DNA from: Cryptomeria japonica
Taxonomy: Eukaryota; Streptophyta; Pinopsida; Cupressales; Cupressaceae
Assembly (NCBI RefSeq): GCF_030272615.1
Contig: NC_081411.1
Span: 213,811,654-213,875,653, forward strand
Length of the DNA: 64,000 nt
Reading direction: 5' to 3'
Shown here: in pieces, positions 1 to 12,345 of the stretch
How positions within the stretch are numbered: position 1 is the first letter of the stretch
Layout: the number at the start of each line of letters is the position of its first letter
Notes under the pieces: generated by a model
Databases searched by the model: none
Seen by the model: the letters and a program-made list of their open reading frames with translations, nothing else
Told to the model about the DNA's origin: nothing
Program-made: the position numbers and the translations under genes

Positions 1-17
1 TGGGCTGTTTGATTTAG

Positions 18-2548
<2,531 letters not shown>

Positions 2549-3724
2549 ATATTGAAGAGCCAGACACAGAAAAGGTTACCTACATCCTTCTAAAAAATTG
2601 GAATACTGTGTTTCATTTCACTTTGAGATTAATTTGTAATTTGGAAATTTTAATAAATTTATTGTTCTGTAATCCAGTCTTGTTGAAGTTATGGGAGAAA
2701 CGTAAGATAGACCAACATCTATAAAGTTCAATTAAATTGACAAATAGTTCAATATAATGTATTGGATAATTGTGAGCAATATACTACTAAAATCAAAATT
2801 CCAAAGCTGTAATAGATTTTTTTTTAAAGAAATCAGAGGAGAAGTTCAAATATGAGCTTTGAGATAGTACTCTCAATCATTTAATTTATGATGAAATAAG
2901 ACAATATCAATGTGGGGCAGCTGAAGATGGCGTTGAGTGGCTGGAGAGCGAGCGATGGTCGGCAGATTTGGTCAACAATTGATTTATCACTTCTAACATT
3001 TGTTTTTTGCGCCACGGGAGAGTTTTGTTTGAAATTTACTAACTGCTATTGCTGTTTATAAATCATTATCTAGTTGTTTAGATTTAATAAATAATATACA
3101 GAGATTTTTGGAAAAATAAAAATAAAAAGAAGCGTTTTTTCCTGAAATTTGTGGATGTACATCAATTTATGTTTCAGCTTCTTCAGAAATTTAGCCAGGT
3201 CCTCTCACTTTCAGAAGGTCCAACTAGTCCGTTCGTATAAAGAAATCTTGTCCAATCTTCTTTGAAACATTAGCAATTGCAGCCTCCGTTCGTAGATCGT
3301 TGACTAATGATGTGGTCAATACCTTACCTGTTTAACTGGGCCTGTAATTAAGGGACAAAATGACGGTGATTTAAACTCCTTCCGAATGAATATTTTCCAA
3401 CCATTGCCGCTGATTGTGCTGGACTAGAGAGCGTGGAGAATGAGGATTGCTCTTGCCAATAAGAATGGATTGTACAATTGTCAAACGAATGAGACAGAAG
3501 CAACTGCTTGGAAAATGTACCCTTAGAATGGTCAAAGTGGAAATGTAGAAAATATAGTTGTTCAATAACAAATTATATTTAATAACTCATTTTAAAAAAT
3601 ATTAAATATTCACATTAGAAACATTCTGCTATATAACCAAATTATACATTGCTTCTTTCCTCCCCCTCAAATCGATTCAAACTCTCTCAGAAAAAATCAA
3701 ATGCTACAGGTGGCACTACATCCC
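2549..3724. other. 3' flank of kinase copy 1, no gene seen
   Basis: AT-rich DNA with short scattered ORFs on both strands and no recognisable domain. Presumably it includes the 3' UTR of kinase copy 1 at its left end. No transposon terminus was recognised. Confidence 0.5.
2652..2657 (+). promoter_or_regulatory. Possible polyadenylation signal of kinase copy 1
   Basis: AATAAA about 100 bases after the stop codon of kinase copy 1. Such hexamers are common by chance in AT-rich DNA. Confidence 0.3.
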
Positions 3725-4118
3725 TAACTTTCAAGCAAAGGCAGCTAGTACGTGTAAATTTGAAACTACTCATCTTTGACCGTGCCCGCCTTTCCTAGAC
3801 GGTAGGGTGAAGTTTTCAAAATAGACATGGGAGGAAATACAAATAGAGAGTAGTAGAGGTCGACCAAGAATGGAGAAAATGTTTGCCAAATCTCATTAGC
3901 ACTTTGGCATGTCAATTGGAAGGGGATAATAAATAGGAGAAGAAAACGCAAAAGAGAATGAGAAAAAAAGTGGCATGGAAAGCGAAGACAGAGGGACGTG
4001 TAGAAAGGGAAAGGAGAAATTGTAGAAAGGGAAAGGAGAAATTGCGTAGGGTGAGGAGAAAAACGCAAGCAATCGAGAAGAATTCGAGAGGATTGAGGAG
4101 GAGAGGTGACGGAGATCA
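3725..4118 (+). repeat. Left half of a dispersed purine-rich repeat, interrupted by the copia element
   Basis: This stretch resembles 43570-43930, sharing for example the runs around 'tagacatggaaggaaat' and 'gaccaagaatg'. The similarity resumes at 12080-12340 after the copia element and matches 43950-44115. The copia element therefore appears to have inserted into this repeat, while the second copy stayed uninterrupted. Small ORFs here (for example the basic 60-codon one at 3958-4140) are explained by purine bias, not coding. Confidence 0.6.
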
Positions 4119-4796
4119 TGCAGCTCCAGCGAGATCTTAAATTCTTAGTTCCATGTTATGGAGAGATTCACCGTCATGCACAATGGACGCGTCTATTCTG
4201 GTTTTAAAACGGTAATATGGATTGACTAACATACGTGTTAGTCGTGTGTTTTACACTGTTGATTTTGTAATAAATGGCTGTGATTGACTAACACATTGCT
4301 ATCACGCTGTACGAAAGGTCTCTTTTGGAGAATAGCTTCAGCCATGCACAACTAGCCTGCGATCAAACAATTCTTTATTTAGAATGCCTAATTTAGTTTT
4401 ATTATTGTTAGTTTTTTTAGAACAATAGTATGTGTGAATGCACATGCATATTTTTTGTTTTAGCCTATACTTAGTTTTTTTAGAGTTTGCTAGCTCCAGT
4501 TCTACTATGACTACCGTTTTTCAGTGTTTTTGCATGCTTTGAAATAAACAGTGAATATTCTATTTTTTTAAAGATTCGAATTCTTTTCGGAGAAGCTAAA
4601 ACTCTATTTATATGGTAATTAAGTAGTAATATAGAATATGTGTGCTCTTCTAAAAACAGAGCACTCTATTTTTTAATTTTTAACATGTGTTTTATTTTAC
4701 CTCTGCAATTTTTATTGCTGTTAGTTGTTTTCTTTGTTATAAATATTCTTTTCTTATTAACTGGCTTTAGGAAAAGAGACAGTTTCAGATTCTACA
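4113..4796 (+). repeat. 5' LTR of the copia element
   Basis: Matches 11603-12079, beginning near 'tgcagctccagcgagatctt' and ending '...cagattctaca' just before the primer-binding site. It is about 200 bases longer than the 3' LTR. The extra length is in two blocks: ~160 bases at 4183-4342, and ~70 bases around 4408-4480 flanked by a repeated 'ttagtttttttaga'. Confidence 0.85.
4183..4342. mobile_element. MITE-like insertion in the copia 5' LTR
   Basis: Present in the 5' LTR and absent from the 3' LTR. It is bordered by CATGCACA at 4175-4182 and again at 4343-4350, an 8-bp direct repeat compatible with a hAT-type target duplication. Inside is a perfect stem (GACTAACA...TGTTAGTC, 4224-4243), and a related GATTGACTAACACA at 4282-4295. 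The ends share only a short inverted match (CTATTCT), so the superfamily is uncertain. Confidence 0.5.
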
Positions 4797-4798
4797 AG

Positions 4799-4810
4799 TG
4801 GTATTAGAGC
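4799..4810 (+). promoter_or_regulatory. Copia primer-binding site (initiator tRNA-Met type)
   Basis: TGGTATTAGAGC, two bases after the 5' LTR. It differs by one base from TGGTATCAGAGC, the usual copia primer site complementary to initiator tRNA-Met. Confidence 0.85.
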
Positions 4811-4865
4811 AGGTAAAATTGTTTTGGGTTGAAGTTTTATTGTTAGAATTTCACCAAAGAGAATC

Positions 4866-5754
4866 ATGTCGAATTCTAATAGTATGCTCATTCCAGAATT
4901 TGATGGGATTGACTATGATTATTGGTGCATTAAGATGCTGATTTTTCTTATTGGAAAAGATTTGTGGGAGACTGTTGAATCAAGTTACGATGAGCCAGCC
5001 AATTGGAATGCCCTTACAACCAATGATAGAACAACAAGAAAGGAAGCAAGGAAGAAGAGTGCTCAAGCTTTGTTTCACATTCAGATAGCTCTTGAAAAGA
5101 GCTTATTTCCAAGAATATTAGGAGAAACAACTGCCAAAGATGCCTGAAATACTCTACAAGAAGCTTACCAAGGCAGTGATAAAGTTAAGGTGGTCAAGCT
5201 TTAGACATTGAAGTGAGAGTTCGAGAATTTGAAGATGCAAGAAGCTGAAAGTATATGTGATTATTGTGTCAGAGTCAAAGATGTGGTCAATAAAATGGCT
5301 ACACTTGGGGAAATTGTAAGCAATGAAGTTTTGATAAAAAAGATATTGAGATCTTTGACACCCAGATGGAATCATGTTGCCATAATCATAGAAGAAAGCA
5401 AGGATTTGACAAAACTACAGTTTGATCAACTGGTTGGATCCCTGATGTCTCATGAAGAAAGATTGAAAGATTCTTTTGAATGTGTAGAGAAAGCTTTTTC
5501 CTCTAAATTGTAAAACACAAAAAATGAAGATGCAAGAAGCACTAGTGCTAAAATCAATCAAGGCCAAGGTAAAGGGCAAAGCCAAAAATTTTCAAGAGGT
5601 AGAAGCAGAGGTGGCTCAAGAGGAAGAGATGGTTCCAGAGGAAGAGGTAGAGGTAAATTTGATAAGAGAAATGTTCAATGTTACCATTGTAACAGGTAGG
5701 GCCATTTTGAAAGAAGGTAAAAGTGCTAACTATGCTCAAGAAAGTAGTGAGCAT
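4866..5754 (+). pseudogene. Copia gag (broken)
   Basis: Starts MSNSNSMLIPEFDGIDYDYW, a typical copia gag beginning (UBN2 type, 'F.G.NY..W'). It continues through a second frame segment at 5229-5513 (KMQEAESICDYCVRVKDVVN and FDQLVGSLMSHEERL), which is the conserved gag core. Stops fall near 5145 and 5202, and after 5510. A degenerate zinc knuckle of CCHC type (CYHCN, stop, GHFE) lies around 5676-5710. Gag would form the particle; this copy could not. Confidence 0.8.
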
Positions 5755-6327
5755 CCTCTAGATCACTTATTTTTATCTTATACCAAAGGTGAAAATACTA
5801 GTACAGATGTTTGGTACCTAGATTTTGGATGCTTTGTACATATGACAGGGAATGAGAAGTTGTTTTCAACAAAGGATGAAATTTTTAAATCCAAGATCCA
5901 GCTTGGTGATGATAATTTGTTGAAGGTTGTTGCCAAAGGAGCTATGGAGGTCTAAATAAAAGAAGGTATAAAGAGTATTTATGATATTTATCATGCCTCA
6001 CAATTGAAGCACAATTTGTTAAGTGTTGGGCAACTATGTGAGAAAAATTATAAAGTAGTCTTTGAGAATAAGACATGTACTATCTATGATAAGAATAAGG
6101 GCAATAGGGTGATCACTGTTGTGCCTATGACAAGAGATAGGATGTTCCCTTTGAGGTTTTGTGAACATAACAACAGCCTTGCAAATATGGCTTATGAGGA
6201 TTCAAGTTGGTTATGGCATCTTAGGTATGGGCATTTAATTTTTCATAGTTTAAAGTTTCTAATCTCGCATGCATTAGTTTCTGGTTTTCCCAAGGTTGAG
6301 GACAACAAGGAGGTTTGTGAAGGATGA
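5755..6327 (+). pseudogene. Copia protease and GAG-pre-integrase fragment (broken)
   Basis: WYLDFGCFVHMTGN (about 5812-5853) corresponds to the protease active-site region normally written DSG; here it is DFG, so the protease would be inactive. After a stop near 5953 the frame continues with LKHNLLSVGQLCEKNYKVVF and SSWLWHLRYGH (6004-6240), the GAG-pre-integrase zinc-binding motif. The reading frame ends at 6327, where the integrase core should begin but does not. Confidence 0.8.
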
Positions 6328-6370
6328 AGTTTCCAAAGGGCAATGCATGGAGGGCCCATCACCCACTTCA

Positions 6371-6480
6371 CCTTCTTCAACCTATAGACATGATGCTCTT
6401 TTCATTCCACTTCAAAACCTTGTGGCCACAAGGTTTTGAAGTGGAAGGAAAAGAGCATCATATCTACAGGTTGAAGAAGG
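6371..6480. repeat. 110-bp inverted repeat (palindrome) at the integrase/RT deletion junction
   Basis: Two 55-base arms meet with no spacer between 6425 and 6426 (TGTGG|CCACA). I paired them base by base and found three mismatches. The right arm is genuine RT coding sequence (PQGFEVEGKEHHIYRLKKA) and the left arm is its inverted copy. Confidence 0.95.
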
Positions 6481-7003
6481 CTTTGTATGGTCTCAAGCAA
6501 GCACCAAGAGTGTGGTATGCTAGGATTGATGGATACTTCTAGGAGAATGGCTTCCAGAGAAGTAAGAGTGATCCTACCCTTTACTACAAACAAGAAGGTA
6601 CTGGTATTCTAATCATATGTTTGTATGTTGATGATCTTTTATATATGGGTAGTTGTTCTAAGATGAAAGATGAATTCAAAGTTGCTATGATGAAATAATT
6701 TGAGATGAAAGATCTTGGTCTAATGAAATATTTTCTAGGAATGGAGGTTTATCAAAGTAAGGATGAAATTTTCATTTGTCAAACAAAGAATGCACAGGAT
6801 GTGCTGAAGAAATTTGATATGACTGATTGAAACCCTGCCTCCACTCCAAGTGCTCATGGAGTTGTGTTATTTAGAGATGATGGTGATGATTTAGTTGATG
6901 AGACAACTTATAGAAGTATTGTGGGGAGCTTGATGTTTCTAACCCACACAAGGCTTGATATTGCATATTCAGTTTCACTTGTTTCAAGGTATATGACAGA
7001 TCC
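6427..7003 (+). pseudogene. Copia reverse transcriptase, C-terminal part (broken)
   Basis: Recognisable RT motifs in order: YRLKKALYGLKQAPRVWY (6466-6520), CLYVDDLLYMG (around 6618-6650, the YVDD catalytic pair intact), LMKYFLGMEVYQS, and YRSIVGSLMFLTHTRLDIAY (6910-6970). Stops occur at about 6541, 6698 and 6827. The RT N-terminal half is missing. The frame runs directly into the hAT target site. Confidence 0.88.
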
Positions 7004-7011
7004 ATTAGAAA

Positions 7012-10000
7012 CAGAGTCCCCAGACTCGCCGCGAGTCAGGCGAGTTCGCCGAGTTGGCGAGTCGAGTCAACCTTGGCGAGTCAAGCCAACCTCGGCGAGT
7101 TTTGCTGACTCGCCGCTTGGACTCGGCGAGTTTTGGGCAAAAATCGCCGAGTCCGAGCTCTAAGACTCGGCTGCGCGATAGGCACAATTCGGATTTAAAA
7201 AAACAAAAAAAATAAGAGCTTTTTCATTTGTTTTTTTTTTCCTTTCTCTTTGGTATAACCCTAAAAGGTCTTCTAATTGTTAGTTGTGAGAAGAAGAGAG
7301 GAAAAGTGAGAGAGAGGAAGGAAAACAAGAGGCCATAGGTTTGCAACCAGCAAGGAAGAAGAGCATCAAGGAGACCACAAATCACATTGGGGAGGCCATA
7401 GGCTTGCATTGAGAGCATCAAGGAGTCCAAAGCAAGACTTCTCTACTCATTTGAAAGAGGTAAGGTAGATTTTGCTTGTTTTTTTAAGTATGTTAATGGA
7501 TTTTTTTCATTTGTTTGTTAATTTTTTTTTAGTTTAACAGTTAACTTTCCAAATCTTGAATGTTTTTATTTTTTTAGCTTAATTACAATGAGAGAAGTAG
7601 AATAATGGCAAAGTGCAAACCCTACATTTTTTTAGAAAAAAATTGTAAACATGTATTTACAATTTTATTTTTTTTTAAAGTAGGGTTTGCTGATTTTTTC
7701 TATTAGTTTATAACTTTATTAAATTTTCTTATTGCAGCAGCCTTCACGTTTAAAACCATTCATTTTTCACAATGCCTAAAAAGGATGAGGCTTGGAAATA
7801 TACTGAAGACTTTATTGGCAGACAAAAAAATCAAACAAAATATTTTTTTTGTAAAGAAATTAATTTTGGTGGCATCAATAGATTTAAATACCATATTGCC
7901 AGTATACCTGGCCATGATATTGAGGTATGCAAATTACAAACTCCTGAGGCAAAACGTTTCTGTTATGTCCAATTAGAAACACATGAACAAGAAAAGTTAA
8001 CTAAGAAGAGGCAATTGGAAGAGTTAAGTGCTATTGGCTCCCATGCACCCACATCCGCATCTACATCCGCATCCACATCCGCATCCACATCTGTAGGCTA
8101 TGTTGGAGAGGGTTCTTCCATGCCTCCCTTTCACCCTAGTGCTTCTGCCAGTGCTAGTGCTTCTACTTCTACTCCTCCTGGTGGCACTATTACCTTTGGC
8201 CCTAGAGTTCGGAAATCTAGGTTGGATAGTTATTTTGTGCTGCGTAGTACTCCTGGGGCACAACCCTCGCTTGAGGGCATGGGTTGGAACAAGGAGGTTC
8301 ATGATGCTGCAAGAAAACAAATTTGCAAGTTTTGGTACTTTTGCAATATTCCATTTATTGCAGCCAGGTAATTCTTTTTGATTTGATTGCTTTAAGTTTA
8401 AAAGTAAATTTATAGTTTGAAGTTGAACTCTACTTTGTCCAATCATAATCTATTTGTGACAGGTCTCCTTATTGGCAAGGCATGGTAGATTCCATAACCA
8501 TTTATGGTGCGGGGTTTAAAGCCCCTATCGATGCTGAGTTAAGTGGCCCCCTCTTGTTACAAATGGTTGAGGATATGAAAGTTGAGCTAGAGGACCACCG
8601 ACAATCTTGGAGCCAAAAGGGTTGCACCATCATGACAGATGGTTGGACGGATAGGAGGAATAGAACACTCCGAAATTTTCTTGTTTCCTGTAGAGGTGAT
8701 TGATCATGATTCATTCTAATTTGTACTTCCCTAAATGCATTGAATAAATTAAATTTTGATTTGTTGAAAGTTTGAAACTCTATTTTTAGGATCCACCATG
8801 TTCTTGAAATCTATTGATGCTTCCTCACATGTGAAAAATGCCACATACTTATGTGAGGCTATTGAGGAAGTCATACAAGAGGTGGGGGAAGAAAATGTGG
8901 TGCAGGTGGTGACAGATAATGCAGCAAGTTATGTTGCTGCAGGTAAATTTTGAACTTTTCAAGTCTTGATGGAGAGGCATCTATGATTATTTAAAATTTT
9001 CTTAACACATCAAAATTTCTAATTAACTTAAAATTGCTGCAAGTAAACTTTTGATGGAGAGGCACCTGAAAACTTTTTGGTCTCCTTGTGTGGCCCATTG
9101 CCTTGACCTCATGTTGGAGGATATTGGTAAGCTTGAATGGGTGAAATCAATAGTTGAAAGGGCCAAAAATATCAGCAAGTTTATCTACAATCATGCATTG
9201 GTCCTTAGCATTATGAGGCAATACACGGGGCAAAAGGAGTTGGCTCGTCCAGGTATCATGAGGTTTGCCTCAAACTTCCTCACACTGAAATCCTTGATAA
9301 AATCAAAGGTGGCTTTGAGGCGTATGTTTGTTGGTGAGGAGTGGACTTCCTCATCCTATGCTACGACCACTGCAGGGATAGATGTGGTAAATTGCATTTT
9401 TGATGAGTTAGGTTTTTGGACCCCCTGTGGAGAAACCGTGCAGGTAAATTTATTACAATTTAACATTTAGTATCTACTATCTAGTATCTACTATTTAGTA
9501 ATTTAATTTTAATTTATTAACAATTTAACTTTGCAATTTTTCTTTTTTTTTTTTAATTTAATTTGTGACTTAATTGTTTTTGTTTAACATTATGTGTAGG
9601 TCACTGAGCCCCTCATAGTTCTCCTACGAGTTATTGATGGGGAGAAGCCCTCTATGGGCTATATATATGAGGGTATGGATAGGGCCAAGGAGGCCATTAG
9701 GTCCATATATGCAGGAGATGAGGATAAGTATGGCCCCATTTGGGAGATTATTGATAGGAGATGGCAGAACCAGCTTCACAGGCCCATCCATGCAGCAGCC
9801 TATTACCTCAATCCGGCATTTCGATTCCGTGATGACTTCAAGGCAGATGAGGAGGTTCTTAGTGGCCTATATACAGTGGTTCAAAAGTTGTGTACTGATG
9901 GCACAGCCTCAAGAACAACGCTCTAGCTGGATAAATATAATAATCGAGAAGGGGCAATCTTCTCAAGCAGCATGTGCATAGAGGCTCGAACACAATTGTA

Positions 10001-11009
10001 GCCAGGTAGAAATATATGTAAACTTAAGATTCTTAAGTTTATGGCTTATGCATTTTAATTTTTGATTTTATAATCCAGCCTTAAAGTTGGAAATGAGTTT
10101 GATTTTTTTTTCTTTTTCGTTATTTCAAATAGATGGTGGCAAATGTTTGGGCCCTCAACCCCAAACCTTCAAAAAATTGCCATCCGTATTTTGAGCCAGC
10201 CATGCAACGCTTCTGGATGTGAGCGCAATTGGTCCATGTTCGAGCACATCCACTTGAAGAGGCGTAATAGATTGTCTATGGAGAGGTTGAATGATCTTGT
10301 TTTTGTTCATTACAACCTCCGTCTTAGGACCAGACAGATTTTGGACACTGAATCCTCTCCGATCACTTTAGCGGAGATCGATCTAGAGTCTGAGTGGATC
10401 ACTGAGTCTACCGATCCCGTCTTCACTGAGGAGGACCATGAGTGGGTTGACCAGGTAGACAGAGAGGCCGAGGCTGTGGCTATGGCAGAGGAGGAGGATA
10501 GAGCACGATCTGGCACAGGCACCTCACAAGTGAAGACTATGGCTTCTCAGTCATCCAGGACCTACCTTAGACGCATTTGTAGGAGGCAGACAGACTACTC
10601 TGAGGCTCAGGATGAGCTAGAGCCTGAGCCATAGACTTGTTTTTGTTTACAATTATATATATGTTTGGGAACATTTGATGTCATGGATTTTATATACATT
10701 TGACAACATTTATAACTCTATATATCTATGTTTTCTATTTCCTTCAGCTACAATTTACATTTCTACGCATGTGATGGATGTATGTTTATGTATGTGATCA
10801 AATCAGCTTCTATTTGATGATGTTATAGTGTCTTTAAGCTTTATTCAACAATGGGTGCATGAAACAAGTTTTAAATCGTTAAAAATCTCTAAATTTCAAG
10901 GGTTTTTTTATTTTGCCAAGTCATAGCCGAGTCGTCGCCGAGTCATAGCCGAGTCACGAGTCGAGTCAGCCTTGTCGAGTCTGAGCCGAGTCCGAGTCTG
11001 GGATCTTTG
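7012..11009 (+). mobile_element. hAT DNA transposon nested in the copia RT
   Basis: The 8-bp target duplication ATTAGAAA lies at 7004-7011 and 11010-11017. Removing the element and one copy of the duplication restores the copia frame. Terminal inverted repeats of 17 bases (CAGAGTCCCCAGACTCG against CAAAGATCCCAGACTCG read from the other end) match at 14 positions. Both subterminal regions (7017-7170 and 10915-11003) are packed with GACTCG/CGAGTC, likely transposase-binding repeats. The element is 3,998 bp with a multi-exon transposase. It post-dates the copia insertion. Confidence 0.93.
7772..10634 (+). pseudogene. hAT transposase (BED finger, DUF659, hAT dimerisation), slightly broken
   Basis: Likely exons: 7772-8367, 8463-8695, 8790-8942, ~9043-9443, 9600-~10005, ~10133-10634. 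Exon 1 starts MPKKDEAWKYTEDF, a BED-type finger (GGINRFKYHIASIPGHDIEVC) that lacks the first cysteine; then a Ser/Ala/Thr-rich tract. DUF659 and the catalytic core follow: TDGWTDR (D), VTDNAASYVAAG (D), CVAHCLDLML (CxxH). The C-terminus has CNASGCERNWSMF (E) and the hAT dimerisation segment NRLSMERLNDLVFVHYN. All three acidic catalytic residues are present. Damage: stops at 9924-9926 and 9999-10001, an exon-4 acceptor that looks changed from CAG to CAA, and a possible one-base phase slip at the last intron. Confidence 0.88.
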
Positions 11010-11017
11010 ATTAGAAA

Positions 11018-11560
11018 TACATATGAAGGCAGCCAAGAGGATTTTGAGGTATGTGAAAGGCACTCTAAATTTTGGTATTCATTACTACTCTTTTGAAAAG
11101 TTCAATCTTGTAGGCTTTAATGATTCAGATTGGGGAGGTAGTATGGATGACCGCAAGTCCACATTTGAGAATTGTTTCTCTTTTGGTTTTGGATTAATTA
11201 CTTGGAGGTAAAAAAAGCAAAGCATTTTTCCCCTCTCATCTATAGAAGCAAAGTATGCTGCAATTACCTCAACAGGTACACAAGCTCTTTGGCTCAGAAT
11301 TATTTTGGAAGAAATTGGAGAAAAGCAAATTCAGCCTATAGTGATTTATTGTGATAATGTGAGTGCCATCAAGTTAGAAAAGAATCCAGTTCACCACAAT
11401 AGAACAAAGCATTTTGACATAAAATATCACTTCATACGAGATTTGGTGCAGAAGAAAGAAGTTGAATTGATGCACATTAATACTCAGGATCAACTAGTGG
11501 ATATCTTCACCAAAGTAGTTGTAAAAGCTCAGTTTTTGAAACTCCGAGATAAGATTGTAA
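11018..11560 (+). pseudogene. Copia RNase H, 3' of the hAT insertion (broken)
   Basis: KAAKRILRYVKGTLNFGIHY (11026-11085) is the conserved end of copia RT. FNDSDWGGSMDDRKST, SIEAKYAAIT, YCDNVSAI and HNRTKHFDIKYHFIRD then mark RNase H. A frameshift lies around 11208-11240 between the first two blocks. It continues the frame broken at 7003. Confidence 0.88.
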
Positions 11561-11602
11561 GCTCTCTCAGCATCAACCGGGGTGTGAAGACAATTGATGC
11601 TA

Positions 11603-12079
11603 TGATCATGCAACTCCAACGAGATCTTAAACTCTTAGTTCCACTATTATGGAGAGATTCACCATCATGCATAGCTAGCCAGCGATCAAACAAGTCTTTA
11701 TTTAGAATGCCTAATTTAGTTTTATTATTCTTAGTTTTTTTAGAGTTTACTAGCTCTAGTTCTACTATGCCTATTGTTTTTCAGTGATTTTGTATGTTGT
11801 GCATGCTTTGCAATAAACAATGAATATTCTATTTTTTTAAAGCTTTAGAATCTTTTTGGAGAAGCTAAAAATCTATTTATATGGCACCTATATATTATTC
11901 ATTAAGCAGTAATATAGAATGTGTGTGCTGTTCTAAAAATAGAGCACTCTATTTTTTAAATTGTGAGTTGTGTTTTATTTTATCTCTGCAATTTTTATTG
12001 CTATGAGTTGTTTTCTTTGTTATAAATATTTTTTTCTTATCAGTTGTCTTTAGGAACAGAGACATTTTCAGATTCTATA
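11603..12079 (+). repeat. 3' LTR of the copia element
   Basis: Matches the 5' LTR from 'tgcaactccaacgagatctt' to '...cagattctata'; the terminal CA is changed to TA. It lacks both extra blocks seen in the 5' LTR. The sequence just before it (AACCGGGGTGTGAAGAC) is a poor polypurine tract. Confidence 0.85.
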
Positions 12080-12345
12080 GAAATCATGTGCAAAGGGAAG
12101 AGAAAGATGAGGAGAAAATAAGAGAAAGTGAGGGTGAAAAAGGTGAGGAGGCTCCAAATCCTAAATGATGAATGATTCTCATCAACAAGGGTGTGTAGGT
12201 AGAGAATAAAGTGAAGGGAGAAATAAGATAGAAGAAAGTCATGAATTGAGGTGGAGGTATTTTTGGCAGAAAGAAGAATAGAGGATGGGCATGAAATGGA
12301 TCTGTACAATAGGCTATACATAGGCATAAATGTCATTCTCTATGA
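12080..12345 (+). repeat. Right half of the dispersed repeat split by the copia element
   Basis: Similar to 43950-44115 (for example 'cctaaatgatgaatgattct' followed by 'catcaac.agggtgtgta'). It continues the repeat seen at 3725-4118. Confidence 0.6.

Larger units (their letters stand above)
4113..12079 (+). mobile_element. Decayed Ty1/copia LTR retrotransposon (carrying a nested hAT)
   Basis: Order on the + strand: 5' LTR, primer-binding site, gag, protease, GAG-pre-integrase, a truncated RT, a hAT insertion, RNase H, 3' LTR. The order integrase before RT is typical of copia; here the integrase core and the first part of RT are deleted, so the GAG-pre-integrase frame (to ~6327) runs almost straight into late RT (~6430). 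Stops and frameshifts occur in every domain, so it cannot move by itself. LTR borders are placed by comparing the two LTRs. A target-site duplication is not clear (GAGAT before and GAAAT after is a weak candidate). Confidence 0.88.

Noticed and set aside
3766-4140. 117-codon - strand and 60-codon + strand ORFs
   Set aside because: They come from a strongly purine-biased repeat; composition alone produces Ser/Phe/Pro or Arg/Lys/Glu-rich frames. The diverged copy at 43.6-44.1 kb does not keep the frames.
8024-8446. 140-codon - strand ORF rich in Arg/Ser/Gly/Cys
   Set aside because: Antisense of the low-complexity Ser/Ala/Thr tract of the hAT transposase.
4866-11560. Endogenous pararetrovirus
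   Set aside because: No movement protein or coat motif; gene order, LTRs and primer site are those of Ty1/copia.
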